From Cellulosilyticum lentocellum DSM 5427 (GTDB taxonomy: Bacteria; Bacillota; Clostridia; Lachnospirales; Cellulosilyticaceae): a DNA stretch of 64,000 bases. The stretch is from NCBI RefSeq assembly GCF_000178835.2, contig NC_015275.1, positions 2,873,001 to 2,937,000 on the forward strand, read 5' to 3'. The notes beneath the pieces are model-generated. The model did no database searches, was not told where the DNA came from, and was given only the letters and a program-made list of their open reading frames with translations. Below, one piece after another: positions 34,186 to 42,348 of this stretch (position 1 is its first letter; each line of letters starts with the position of its first letter). The position numbers and the translations under genes were made by a program.

Positions 34186-35700
34186 CTATACTTTCCCTTT
34201 AGGCATAGTTGCTGCAACACGCTTTTCCTGTGTCATATCAGCTAACTTTTTAATAGTTTCAAAATCAAGACCTAAGCATTCTGCAATAAGCTGCCCCATT
34301 TGATGATCTGCTTTATAAAACAAAGCTGTTTGGCGATATTGCAATGCAGGATCTGCATGTTTTAAGTTGTCGGTCACATTATAAATAAAGTGTGCTTTAT
34401 CATCACTGGTCATAGCTCTATAAAATTCACCAGGCTGCACAAAATCAGCATCTATGCTTTCAATAACATGTCTCTTAATTTCTCCTATTACAGGAATAGG
34501 CGGTGGTGCTACTTCAGGTGATACCACTACATTAACAAAACTACTAGGAAAATAATTCGGTACATTACCCATATTGCCATTAACCTGCATATTACCATCT
34601 CTTTGTGTAGTATATAAACAAGCTTTTGGTTTATTAATAGGAATTTGTGTATTGTTAGCACCTAAACGATAACGATGGGCATCTTCATAAGCCATTAATC
34701 TCGTTTGTAAAAGCTTATCTGGTGAAGTCCATATACCTGGTACAAAATGAGCTGGTGCAAAAGCTACTTGTTCTACTTCTGCAAAAAAATTGATGGGGTT
34801 TTTATTAAGTACAATCTTACCTAAAGGAATAAGTGGATGATCCTCTTCATACCATGTTTTCGTTACGTCAAAAGGATCTACGCGGTAATGGGCAGCTTCT
34901 TCTGGTGTCATGATTTGCACGCATACAGTCCACGAAGGATATTCTCCTCTTTCAATAGCGTTAAACAAATCTTGAACGGAATAATCTGGATTCTCACCTG
35001 CTATTTTTTCTGCTTCTGCTGCTGTAAAGTTTTTAATACCCTGATTCGTAAGCACATGATATTTTACCCAAACATATTCTCCTTTTTCATTGTACCACAT
35101 GAAGGTATGGCTACCGAAACCATCCATATGCCTAAATCCCATAGGTGTACCTAGATTAGAAAAAAGCCGCATCACTTGATGCAACGATTCTGGTGTTAAA
35201 GAAAGAAAATCCCAAAACATATTAGGGTCCTTTAAATTGGTTTGTGGATTTCTCTTTTGGGTATGAATAAAGTCTGGAAATTTAATACCATCTCTAATAA
35301 AGAAAATCGGTGTATTATTACCTACTAAGTCATAGTTACCATCCTCAGTATAAAACTTCATAGCGAAACCTCTAGGATCTCTAGCAGTATCAGCAGATCC
35401 CTTTTCACCACCTACTGTAGAAAAACGTATAAAAATATCCGTTCGTTTACCTACTTGATTTAAAAACTTTGCCATAGTGTACTTAGATAAATCATTGGTT
35501 ACCTCAAAATACCCATGAGCTCCTCCACCTTTAGCATGTACAACCCTTTCTGGAATACGCTCCCTATTAAAATGAGCTAGTTTTTCCTGCAAATAAGCAT
35601 CTGCCAGTAAATCAAAGCCTACTTTTTTTCCCGTACTTATAGCTGCTTGATCACTTGTAACTGGTATGGATACACTCGTTGTTAATTTATTTTCTTCCAT
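34186..35700 (-). CDS. katA: Monofunctional heme catalase, small-subunit clade (504 aa)
   Basis: It disproportionates hydrogen peroxide. Active-site residues are visible: His55 in VVHAKGGGAHG, Asn128 in LVGNNTP and the proximal heme-ligand Tyr in RLMAYEDAHRYRLG. Other family blocks include GFAMKFYTEDGNYD and DFIHTQKRNPQTN. Length and N-terminus match clade-3 catalases such as Bacillus KatA. A start at 35700 follows GGAGGAGGC. Heme catalase is not universal in obligate anaerobes, and it implies heme uptake or synthesis and exposure to oxygen. I see no convincing PerR box in the 120 bases upstream. Confidence 0.96.
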   Translation of the reverse strand: MEENKLTTSVSIPVTSDQAAISTGKKVGFDLLADAYLQEKLAHFNRERIPERVVHAKGGGAHGYFEVTNDLSKYTMAKFLNQVGKRTDIFIRFSTVGGEKGSADTARDPRGFAMKFYTEDGNYDLVGNNTPIFFIRDGIKFPDFIHTQKRNPQTNLKDPNMFWDFLSLTPESLHQVMRLFSNLGTPMGFRHMDGFGSHTFMWYNEKGEYVWVKYHVLTNQGIKNFTAAEAEKIAGENPDYSVQDLFNAIERGEYPSWTVCVQIMTPEEAAHYRVDPFDVTKTWYEEDHPLIPLGKIVLNKNPINFFAEVEQVAFAPAHFVPGIWTSPDKLLQTRLMAYEDAHRYRLGANNTQIPINKPKACLYTTQRDGNMQVNGNMGNVPNYFPSSFVNVVVSPEVAPPPIPVIGEIKRHVIESIDADFVQPGEFYRAMTSDDKAHFIYNVTDNLKHADPALQYRQTALFYKADHQMGQLIAECLGLDFETIKKLADMTQEKRVAATMPKGKV

Positions 35701-35825
35701 ACTGCCTCCTCCATTTTTATAAATAGCCCTCTTATTAGTTTATGAGGCTGAAGTAGTCTAATATGATGAAGTAATTATTAAAATTTTTAAAACATATTTA
35801 ATATTATTTTCTATTATGTTAAAAT

Positions 35826-36009
35826 AAATACAGGTGAGTTACTAAGATTTGTTCTGGTATCGAACCTCTTATTTTAATTATCGTACTGATTGCACAAGGG
35901 TTCGTCCCAAGTGGTAAGGCGGAGCATATGGAGACTTTATAGGAGCAAGGCCTTTTTAGGTACTACTTCTTCTTTTGCTATCCCTAGGCCTCTTGGCCTA
36001 GGGATTTTT
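35826..36009 (+). ncRNA. Candidate structured leader RNA of the hydrogenase-maturation operon
   Basis: About 180 transcribed-looking bases lie between a probable promoter (TTAAAATAAATA around 35818-35829) and a very strong intrinsic terminator at 35980-36009, all upstream of the first hyd gene. Inside are CGAACC (35861-35866) and GGTTCG (35899-35904), which can form a stem, and AGGCCT (35948-35953), which can pair with AGGCCT in the terminator's left arm (35986-35991) as a mutually exclusive antiterminator. AGAGGTTC (36042-36049), beyond the terminator, is complementary to GAACCTCT (35862-35869). I recognise no known riboswitch consensus. It may be a riboswitch, an attenuator or an independent small RNA. 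Confidence 0.5.
35980..36009 (+). terminator. Strong intrinsic terminator upstream of the hyd operon
   Basis: ATCCCTAGGCC (35980-35990) and GGCCTAGGGAT (35995-36005) form a perfect 11-bp stem with a 4-base loop, followed by TTTT at 36006-36009. No protein gene on this strand ends before it, so it terminates a leader or small RNA. Confidence 0.88.
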
Positions 36010-36104
36010 CGCTTTTATAACCTCTATTTTGTGTTTTGCTGAGAGGTTCAATCCACATCTTTTCAATTTTTTTATTTCATTTTAATAAGGAAAGGATATG
36101 AGAA

Positions 36105-36374
36105 ATGGAAACAAGAATTGCTTTAATTGGAATCATAGTAGAAAATAAAGATTCCGTAGAAAAAATCAATGGCATTTTACATGAGTATGGTGAACATATT
36201 GTAGGCCGAATGGGTGTGCCCTATAAACCTAAAAACGTTTCTGTGATTAGTGTCATTATAGATGCTCCTAATAGCGTGATTAGTGCTTTGTCAGGAAAAT
36301 TGGGGATGATTCCTCATGTCAACGTGAAGACCGTGTATTCAAAAATAAATGAACCTCTAGAAATGCAGGATTAA
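36105..36374 (+). CDS. TM1266-family [FeFe]-hydrogenase-associated putative regulator (89 aa)
   Basis: A small ACT/NikR-C-like ferredoxin-fold protein: METRIALIGIIVENKDSVEK, then YGEHIVGRMGVPYK and VSVISVIIDAPNSVISALSG. Members are found next to hydrogenase or hydrogenase-maturation genes and are annotated as iron-only hydrogenase system regulators, without proven DNA binding. It is first in the operon hydE-hydG-hydF, with three bases to the hydE start, and sits behind the structured leader. The start follows AAGGAAAGGATATGAGAA. Confidence 0.9.
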   Translation: METRIALIGIIVENKDSVEKINGILHEYGEHIVGRMGVPYKPKNVSVISVIIDAPNSVISALSGKLGMIPHVNVKTVYSKINEPLEMQD

Positions 36375-36377
36375 GTC

Positions 36378-37421
36378 ATGAAGGCCCTTATTGATATCCT
36401 TGCCAAAGAGCATCGTTTAAGTAAAGCAGACTACCTTCTCTTACTTACACACCACCAAGATGAAGACCTTTCTTCTTATCTCTTTGAAAAAGCAAGGCAA
36501 ACCGCTAATCATCTTTTTGGTCATCAGATTTATACCCGAGGCCTTATTGAATTTACTAACTACTGCAAGCAAGATTGTTACTATTGTGGCATTCGACGGA
36601 GTAATACTGAGGCTGCGCGCTATAGGCTTACTTTAGAAGACATTTTATCTTGCACTGAAATAGGTTATCACTTAGGCTTTCGTACCTTTGTTTTACAAGG
36701 TGGTGAAGATGGTCACTTTCAAGATGATACCATTTGTGATATTTTAACAGCTATCAAAAGTCAACATCCTAACTGCGCCATTACGCTTTCTATTGGTGAG
36801 AAAAGCCGCTTAAGCTATGAACGCTTTTTCAAAGCTGGTGCTGATCGTTACCTACTTCGTCATGAAACAGCTAATCTTGCTCATTATAGCCAACTTCACC
36901 CTGCTTCTCAAAGTCTAGAGCAAAGGAAACAATGTCTTTATGACCTGAAAGCTATTGGTTACCAAGTGGGTACCGGATTTATGGTAGGTTCACCTTATCA
37001 AACCTTTGATACGCTATGTGAAGACTTACTTTTCATCCAAGACTTTAAACCCCATATGGTAGGTATTGGCCCTTTTATTCCACATCAAGCTACCCCCTTT
37101 AAAGACCACTCTGCAGGCACCCTGTCACTTACTTTATTTTTAATTGGCCTTCTTAGACTCATCCTACCCAATGGATTAATCCCAGCTACTACAGCCCTGG
37201 GCACCATTGATCCTCAAGGCCGTGAAAAAGGCATTTTAGCCGGCGCTAATGTTGTCATGCCTAACCTTTCTCCGGTTGGCGTTCGTAAGAAATATAGTTT
37301 GTATAATAATAAAATATGTACAGGGGAAGAAGCTGCTGAGTGTTGGGCTTGTCTTAATAATCGTTTAAAACAAATCGGCTATAGCCTAGCTGTCAATCGT
37401 GGTGACTTCTCTCCTTTATAA
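36378..37421 (+). CDS. hydE: [FeFe]-hydrogenase H-cluster maturase HydE, radical SAM (347 aa)
   Basis: HydE is a radical-SAM enzyme that processes an organometallic precursor during assembly of the azadithiolate-bridged di-iron subcluster. The 4Fe-4S/SAM motif is Cys63-x3-Cys67-x2-Cys70 (CKQDCYYC), preceded by GLIEFTNY. LQGGEDG and LRHETAN mark SAM and substrate binding within a full TIM barrel. The C-terminal MPNLSPVGVRKKYSLYNNK segment is typical. It lies between the TM1266-type gene and hydG and is surely co-transcribed with both. Confidence 0.96.
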   Translation: MKALIDILAKEHRLSKADYLLLLTHHQDEDLSSYLFEKARQTANHLFGHQIYTRGLIEFTNYCKQDCYYCGIRRSNTEAARYRLTLEDILSCTEIGYHLGFRTFVLQGGEDGHFQDDTICDILTAIKSQHPNCAITLSIGEKSRLSYERFFKAGADRYLLRHETANLAHYSQLHPASQSLEQRKQCLYDLKAIGYQVGTGFMVGSPYQTFDTLCEDLLFIQDFKPHMVGIGPFIPHQATPFKDHSAGTLSLTLFLIGLLRLILPNGLIPATTALGTIDPQGREKGILAGANVVMPNLSPVGVRKKYSLYNNKICTGEEAAECWACLNNRLKQIGYSLAVNRGDFSPL

Positions 37422-37433
37422 AGGAGCGTTAAT

Positions 37434-38852
37434 ATGTATAATCCCAAATCTATGACTGCAACTGAATTCATTAATGATGAAGAAATTCTAGAAACCTTAG
37501 CTTATGCAGATGCTAACAAAACTAATAAAATCCTTATTAGTAGCATCATTAAAAAAGCTAAAGACTGTAAAGGCTTAAATCACCGTGAAGCCGCACTCCT
37601 TTTAGCTTGTGAGTTAGAAGAGGAAAACAAAGAAATTGAAGCTTTAGCTAAACAAATTAAACAACGTTTTTATGGTAATCGTATTGTTATGTTTGCCCCA
37701 CTTTACCTATCTAATTACTGTGTCAACGGCTGCATCTACTGTCCTTATCATCATAAAAACAAACATATTACTAGAAAAAAATTGACACAAGAAGAAATCA
37801 GAGCTGAAGTCATTGCCCTTCAGGACATGGGACATAAACGTCTTGCACTAGAAGCAGGTGAAGACCCTGCCAACAATCCACTAGATTACATCTTAGAAAG
37901 CATCAAAACCATTTATAGCATTAAGCATAAAAATGGTGCTATTAGACGTGTCAATGTCAATATTGCTGCCACCACCATAGAAAACTACCATAAATTAAAA
38001 GAAGCAGGTATTGGTACTTATATTCTTTTTCAAGAAACTTATCACAAAAAGAATTATGAAGCACTTCATCCTACTGGTCCTAAGCACGACTATGCTTATC
38101 ATACAGAAGCCATGGACAGAGCTATGGCTGGCGGCATTGATGATGTAGGACTTGGTGTTTTATTTGGTCTTAATAAGTATCGTTATGATTTTGTAGGCCT
38201 ACTTATGCATGCAGAACATTTAGAAGCAGTGCATGGTGTAGGTCCACATACCATTAGTGTTCCTCGTATTTGTCCTGCAGATGATATTAACCCTGATGAA
38301 TTCACCAATGCTATTTCTGATGACATCTTTGCTAAAATTGTGGCAGTTATTCGTATTGCTGTGCCTTATACAGGCATGATTATTTCTACTAGAGAATCTC
38401 CTAAAACTAGAAAGCGTGTATTAGAATTAGGAATTTCTCAAATTAGTGGTGGTTCTAGCACCAGTGTAGGTGGCTATGTCACTCCTGAAAAGGAAGAAGA
38501 AAACTCTGCTCAATTTGAATTAAGTGATACCCGCACATTGGATGAAATTGTAGGTTGGCTCTTAGAGCTTGGCTATATTCCAAGCTTTTGCACGGCTTGC
38601 TACAGAGAAGGCCGTACAGGAGATCGTTTTATGAGTCTTGTTAAATCTGGGCAAATTGCTAACTGCTGCGGACCTAATGCTCTTATGACATTGCAAGAAT
38701 ATCTAGAAGATTATGCTTCTCCTACAACTAAGGCAGCTGCAACCTCTATCATTGAAAGAGAACTTAAAACCATTACCAATCCAAAAGTTCTAGAAAAAGC
38801 AGTTAGCCAATTAAAAGCTATTCAAGGTGGAGCTAGGGATTTTAGATTTTAA
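37434..38852 (+). CDS. hydG: [FeFe]-hydrogenase maturase HydG, radical SAM tyrosine lyase (472 aa)
   Basis: HydG splits tyrosine to supply the CO and CN ligands of the H-cluster as an iron synthon. The radical-SAM motif is Cys96-x3-Cys100-x2-Cys103 (CVNGCIYC). The C-terminal region carries the second, auxiliary cluster motif (FCTACYREGRTGDRF, then NCCGPNALMT), which distinguishes HydG from the thiamine enzyme ThiH. LEAGEDPANNP and FQETYHKKNYEALHP are other conserved blocks. It starts 12 bases after hydE with AAGGAG ahead. Confidence 0.97.
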   Translation: MYNPKSMTATEFINDEEILETLAYADANKTNKILISSIIKKAKDCKGLNHREAALLLACELEEENKEIEALAKQIKQRFYGNRIVMFAPLYLSNYCVNGCIYCPYHHKNKHITRKKLTQEEIRAEVIALQDMGHKRLALEAGEDPANNPLDYILESIKTIYSIKHKNGAIRRVNVNIAATTIENYHKLKEAGIGTYILFQETYHKKNYEALHPTGPKHDYAYHTEAMDRAMAGGIDDVGLGVLFGLNKYRYDFVGLLMHAEHLEAVHGVGPHTISVPRICPADDINPDEFTNAISDDIFAKIVAVIRIAVPYTGMIISTRESPKTRKRVLELGISQISGGSSTSVGGYVTPEKEEENSAQFELSDTRTLDEIVGWLLELGYIPSFCTACYREGRTGDRFMSLVKSGQIANCCGPNALMTLQEYLEDYASPTTKAAATSIIERELKTITNPKVLEKAVSQLKAIQGGARDFRF

Positions 38853-38931
38853 TCATGCATTTTGAAATAGTTTTCATTTTAAACTTGAATAGCTATAATA
38901 AATCACTTATTTCAAGAAAGGAAGTGTAGAT

Positions 38932-40122
38932 ATGAGTTTGATGGATACTCCGAGAGCTAATCGTCTTCACATTGGCTTATATGGTAAAAGAAATAGTGGT
39001 AAGTCTTCTCTTATTAATGCTTTAACTGGTCAAGAAATTGCTTTAGTTTCCAAGGAAGCAGGTACTACCACTGACCCTGTTTATAAATCTATGGAGATTT
39101 ATGGTATAGGTCCTTGTGTCTTTATTGATACGGCTGGCTTTGATGATACTGGTTCCTTGGGCAAATTACGTGTTGAAAAGACTAAAGAAGCTACACAAAA
39201 GACAGATATTGCCCTTATTGTTTTTACCGATTCTGATTTAGCAGAAGAACTCAAATGGCTTCAGCACTTTAAAGCACAAGATACGCCTTTTATCCCTATT
39301 ATTAATAAAGTAGATACGTTAGAAAATAGGGATAGTCTTGCTGCTCAGATAGAAGCTACTTGTGGCATCTCCCCCATTTTAGTCAGTGCTAAAAATAAAG
39401 AAGGTATCGATGCTATTAAAGAAGCTATTATTCGTCTTTTACCAGAAGACTATGAAGTTAAGAGTATTACAGGACCTCTAGCTGCTCCTGGTGATTTAGT
39501 TTTACTTGTAATGCCTCAAGATATTCAAGCCCCTAAAGGCAGACTCATTCTTCCTCAAGTACAAACGCTTCGTGATCTACTAGATAAAAAGTGTTTAGTC
39601 ATGAGCTGTACCACCGACCAACTAGCTGCTACTTTAAAGGTATTAGCTAAAGCACCTGATTTAATTATTACAGACTCTCAGGTCTTTAAAACTGTTTACG
39701 ATCAAAAACCAAGTAGCAGTAAATTAACTTCTTTTTCTGTTTTATTCGCTGGTTATAAAGGTGACTTACAAACTTTTAAAAAAGGTGCCTATGCCATCGA
39801 TACTTTAACAGAAAACTCTAAAGTACTTATAGCTGAAGCTTGTACACACGCGCCTTTAAGTGAAGACATTGGCAGGGAAAAGCTTCCTCGCTTACTAAGG
39901 CAGAAAATAGGCTCCGGCCTTACTATTGATATTACTAGCGGTCCTCATTTTCCTTCTAAACTTGAAGGCTACGACCTCATCATTCACTGCGGCGGCTGTA
40001 TGTTTAACAGAAAATATGTGCTTTCACGCGTAGCCCAGGCCAAAGCCCTAAATATTCCTATTTCTAACTATGGTGTTGTCATTGCTTACTTATCAGGGAT
40101 TTTAGAACATATTGATGCATAA
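38932..40122 (+). CDS. hydF: [FeFe]-hydrogenase maturation GTPase/scaffold HydF (396 aa)
   Basis: HydF receives the di-iron precursor and delivers it to apo-hydrogenase. The GTPase domain has the P-loop GKRNSGKS (18-25), DTAGFDD for switch II and NKVD for guanine recognition. A dimerisation domain is followed by the Fe-S cluster domain with ACTHAPLSEDIGREKLPR and HCGGCMFNRK, containing the conserved Cys-x-His and Cys-x-x-Cys ligands. A gap of 79 bases after hydG, longer than others in the operon, may hold a weak internal promoter. The hydrogenase structural gene itself is not in this window. Confidence 0.96.
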   Translation: MSLMDTPRANRLHIGLYGKRNSGKSSLINALTGQEIALVSKEAGTTTDPVYKSMEIYGIGPCVFIDTAGFDDTGSLGKLRVEKTKEATQKTDIALIVFTDSDLAEELKWLQHFKAQDTPFIPIINKVDTLENRDSLAAQIEATCGISPILVSAKNKEGIDAIKEAIIRLLPEDYEVKSITGPLAAPGDLVLLVMPQDIQAPKGRLILPQVQTLRDLLDKKCLVMSCTTDQLAATLKVLAKAPDLIITDSQVFKTVYDQKPSSSKLTSFSVLFAGYKGDLQTFKKGAYAIDTLTENSKVLIAEACTHAPLSEDIGREKLPRLLRQKIGSGLTIDITSGPHFPSKLEGYDLIIHCGGCMFNRKYVLSRVAQAKALNIPISNYGVVIAYLSGILEHIDA

Positions 40123-40171
40123 CTTTATTAATCTAGGAAATAGTAATACTAGAAATAAAGGAGGTATCATA

Positions 40172-40294
40172 ATGACTAACTATTCTATTGCTAATTTATC
40201 TGAAGAAGAACTTATAACTGTTAAAGAAGCAGAAGCACTTTTTAAACAAAAAACAGGCAAAACTTATGCCTTGATTGCCTGGGAATCAAAATAA
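40172..40294 (+). CDS. Small conserved-looking protein at the end of the hyd operon (40 aa)
   Basis: A longer frame begins at 40112, but AAAGGAGG at seven bases points to ATG 40172. The 40-residue product, MTNYSIANLSEEELITVKEA followed by EALFKQKTGKTYALIAWESK, is helical and ends in a tryptophan-containing strand. The excellent ribosome-binding site and following terminator argue that it is real. It is 49 bases after hydF and probably co-transcribed. No function can be assigned; it could be a small partner of the maturation machinery or unrelated. Confidence 0.65.
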   Translation: MTNYSIANLSEEELITVKEAEALFKQKTGKTYALIAWESK

Positions 40295-40338
40295 TCATTT
40301 GATATTCCATCACTTATTTTTATTAACTTTTTCCTAAT

Positions 40339-40386
40339 AAGCAAAAGCATCTCCTCTTGATAAAGACCATGCTTTTGCTTTTTTAT
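40339..40386 (+). terminator. Terminator of the hyd operon
   Basis: AAGCAAAAGCAT (40339-40350) pairs perfectly with ATGCTTTTGCTT (40369-40380), followed by TTTTATTT. Confidence 0.88.
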
Positions 40387-40730
40387 TTGAAACAATAGAA
40401 TAGATTGATCACTGTCTATGAATTGCTAAAAAAATAACAACTCTTTTCATATCTTTTTTCTGTTTCACCAATTTTCTATATGTAACTTTTTATTTTATTC
40501 ATTTACCTTTCATATATACCTGGTAATTATTGGAATGTACTTGAAAAACTATACAAACTGTATGTTATGTTTTATAATTTTATTGTAAATAGTTACAACT
40601 AATTATAATTTATGACATGCTTGAGTAATTAATATTTCGAATAATTAATTCGTTATTTTTTTATCATTTCTTATTCTATCTATTAACTACCTCAAGTATT
40701 TTAGTCTAAAAAAATCACCACACAGAAGGG
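40387..40730. other. AT-rich intergenic region upstream of the serine dehydratase operon
   Basis: No gene is supported in about 340 bases. It presumably holds the sda promoter; TTGTAA (40583-40588), 17 bases, TAATTT (40606-40611) is the best match I can see and is weak. No terminator-like hairpin or known riboswitch consensus is present. Confidence 0.45.
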
Positions 40731-40739
40731 ATGTTGTAC

Positions 40740-41420
40740 ATGGCAAACATTGGAGTATTTGACGTCTTAGGCCCTATTATGATTGGTCCCTCCTCATCGC
40801 ATACAGCAGGAGCAGCTAGACTTGGAAAGATCGCTAGAACTATCGTTAATAAACCTATTAAAGAGGTCAACTTTTTACTTCACGGCTCTTTTAGCCAAAC
40901 TTATAAAGGACACGGTACAGACCGTGCACTTGTTGCAGGAATCTTAGGCATGAATCCTGATGATGCTCGCCTTAGAGATTCACTCACTCTCGCAAAGGAA
41001 GCAGGCATTAAAATTACTTTTACCCCAACGGATTTAGGACAAGTTCACCCGAATACAGTTAAATTCCTTATAACAGATGGAGAAGGCATTCACTGGGAAG
41101 TTCTTGGTTCATCTATTGGTGGTGGGCTTGTAGAAATCCACGAAATCAATGGTAATAAAGTTCAAATCACGGGTGAATACCCAACAGTTATCACTTGCCA
41201 CAATGATATTCCTGGTACAGTTGCTAAAATCTCTAGCTTATTTTATGAGAAACAAATTAATATTGCTTTTATGAAACTAGTGAGAAGTCAAAAAGGTAAA
41301 GGTGCTACTATGACTTTCGAAGTAGATCATAGCATTCCGGAAGATATTATTTCTGAAATCAAAAATGTAGATGGTATTAACCGCGTTATTGTCATTAATC
41401 AGCTAGGAGGTGTTTCATAA
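40740..41420 (+). CDS. sdaAB: L-serine dehydratase, iron-sulfur-dependent, beta subunit
   Basis: The beta subunit of the two-part Fe-S enzyme that deaminates L-serine to pyruvate and ammonia. Landmarks are FDVLGPIMIGPSSSHTAGAA, FLLHGSFSQTYKGHGTDRAL and a C-terminal ACT domain (TVITCHNDIPGTVAKISSLF). Of two close in-frame ATG codons, the one at 40740 has AAGGGA at suitable distance, whereas 40731 touches it. The stop overlaps the start of sdaAA (TAATG). Length 226 aa is normal. The ACT domain may bind serine as a sensor. Confidence 0.96.
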   Translation: MANIGVFDVLGPIMIGPSSSHTAGAARLGKIARTIVNKPIKEVNFLLHGSFSQTYKGHGTDRALVAGILGMNPDDARLRDSLTLAKEAGIKITFTPTDLGQVHPNTVKFLITDGEGIHWEVLGSSIGGGLVEIHEINGNKVQITGEYPTVITCHNDIPGTVAKISSLFYEKQINIAFMKLVRSQKGKGATMTFEVDHSIPEDIISEIKNVDGINRVIVINQLGGVS

Positions 41421-42307
41421 TGAGGATTGCTAAATCAGGAAAAGAACTTATCGAAATCTGTAAAGAAGAACAAATCACTTTAAGCGAATATGCAATTCGT
41501 ACAGAAATGGAAAGCAAAGAAGTTTCTAGAGAAACTTTAATGACTCAAATGGGTGCTACTTTAGCTGTGATGAGAGAAGGTGCTACACTAGGTCGTGAAA
41601 AAGAAGTATATTCTTTAAGTGGTCTTATTGGTGGTGATGCTTATCGCTTACAACAATACCTTAACTCAGGGAAATCTTTGATGGGTAATGGCATTATTAA
41701 AGCCATGGCTATGGCTATTTCTTCTTCGGAAGTGAATGGTTCTATGGGTAAGATTGTAGCTTGTCCTACTGCTGGTTCATGTGGCATTCTTCCCGCTGTT
41801 ATTTTAACTGCTGGCGAGCAGCTTGGACAAAGTGATGAAGAAATGATTCAAGGTTTATTTGCCGCTTCTGCCATTGGTATGATTATCGGTATGAATGCAA
41901 CTTTCGCTGGTGCTGAAGGCGGTTGTCAAGCTGAATGTGGTTCTGCTGCTGCTATGGCTGCAGGCGCAGTTGTAGAAATGATGGGTGGCACACCTGAAAT
42001 GAGCTTAGATGCAGCTGCCATCATCTTTAAAAATGTACTTGGACTTGTTTGTGATCCAGTTGCTGGCCTAGTGGAAATTCCATGTGCTAAAAGAAATGTA
42101 TCAGGTGCCATCAATGCCCTTTCAACAGCAGATATGGTCATGGCTGGTGTTAATTCAAAAATTCCTTTTGATGATGCGCTATCAGCCATGTATAAGGTAG
42201 GTCTTGGACTTCCTGAAGAATTAAGGGAAACCGCTCTAGGTGGTGTAGCTATTACACCAACAGGTAAGGCCCTTAAAGAAAAAGTATTTGGAAAAACTGA
42301 TAACTAA
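41420..42307 (+). CDS. sdaAA: L-serine dehydratase, iron-sulfur-dependent, alpha subunit
   Basis: The catalytic alpha subunit that binds the 4Fe-4S cluster which activates the serine hydroxyl. Conserved blocks are SSSEVNGSMGKIVACPTAGS, GILPAVILT, GAEGGCQAECGSAAAMAAGA and LGLVCDPVAGLVEIPCAKRN; the cysteines in these blocks are cluster ligands. It is full length at 295 aa and is translationally coupled to sdaAB by a one-base overlap. A permease-like gene follows 41 bases downstream. Confidence 0.97.
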   Translation: MRIAKSGKELIEICKEEQITLSEYAIRTEMESKEVSRETLMTQMGATLAVMREGATLGREKEVYSLSGLIGGDAYRLQQYLNSGKSLMGNGIIKAMAMAISSSEVNGSMGKIVACPTAGSCGILPAVILTAGEQLGQSDEEMIQGLFAASAIGMIIGMNATFAGAEGGCQAECGSAAAMAAGAVVEMMGGTPEMSLDAAAIIFKNVLGLVCDPVAGLVEIPCAKRNVSGAINALSTADMVMAGVNSKIPFDDALSAMYKVGLGLPEELRETALGGVAITPTGKALKEKVFGKTDN

Positions 42308-42348
42308 AATAACTGATAAAAACTGACAACTAAGCGGAGGCATAATTA

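Noticed and set aside
35701-35830. PerR box upstream of catalase
   Set aside because: Only one half site (ATTATTA) is present; the other half matches the consensus at few positions.
35826-36009. 6S RNA, SRP RNA or a known riboswitch in the hyd leader
   Set aside because: The 5' and 3' arms do not pair as in 6S RNA, the SRP core motif is absent, and SAM, TPP, FMN, cobalamin, glycine, c-di-GMP and T-box consensus blocks are not found.
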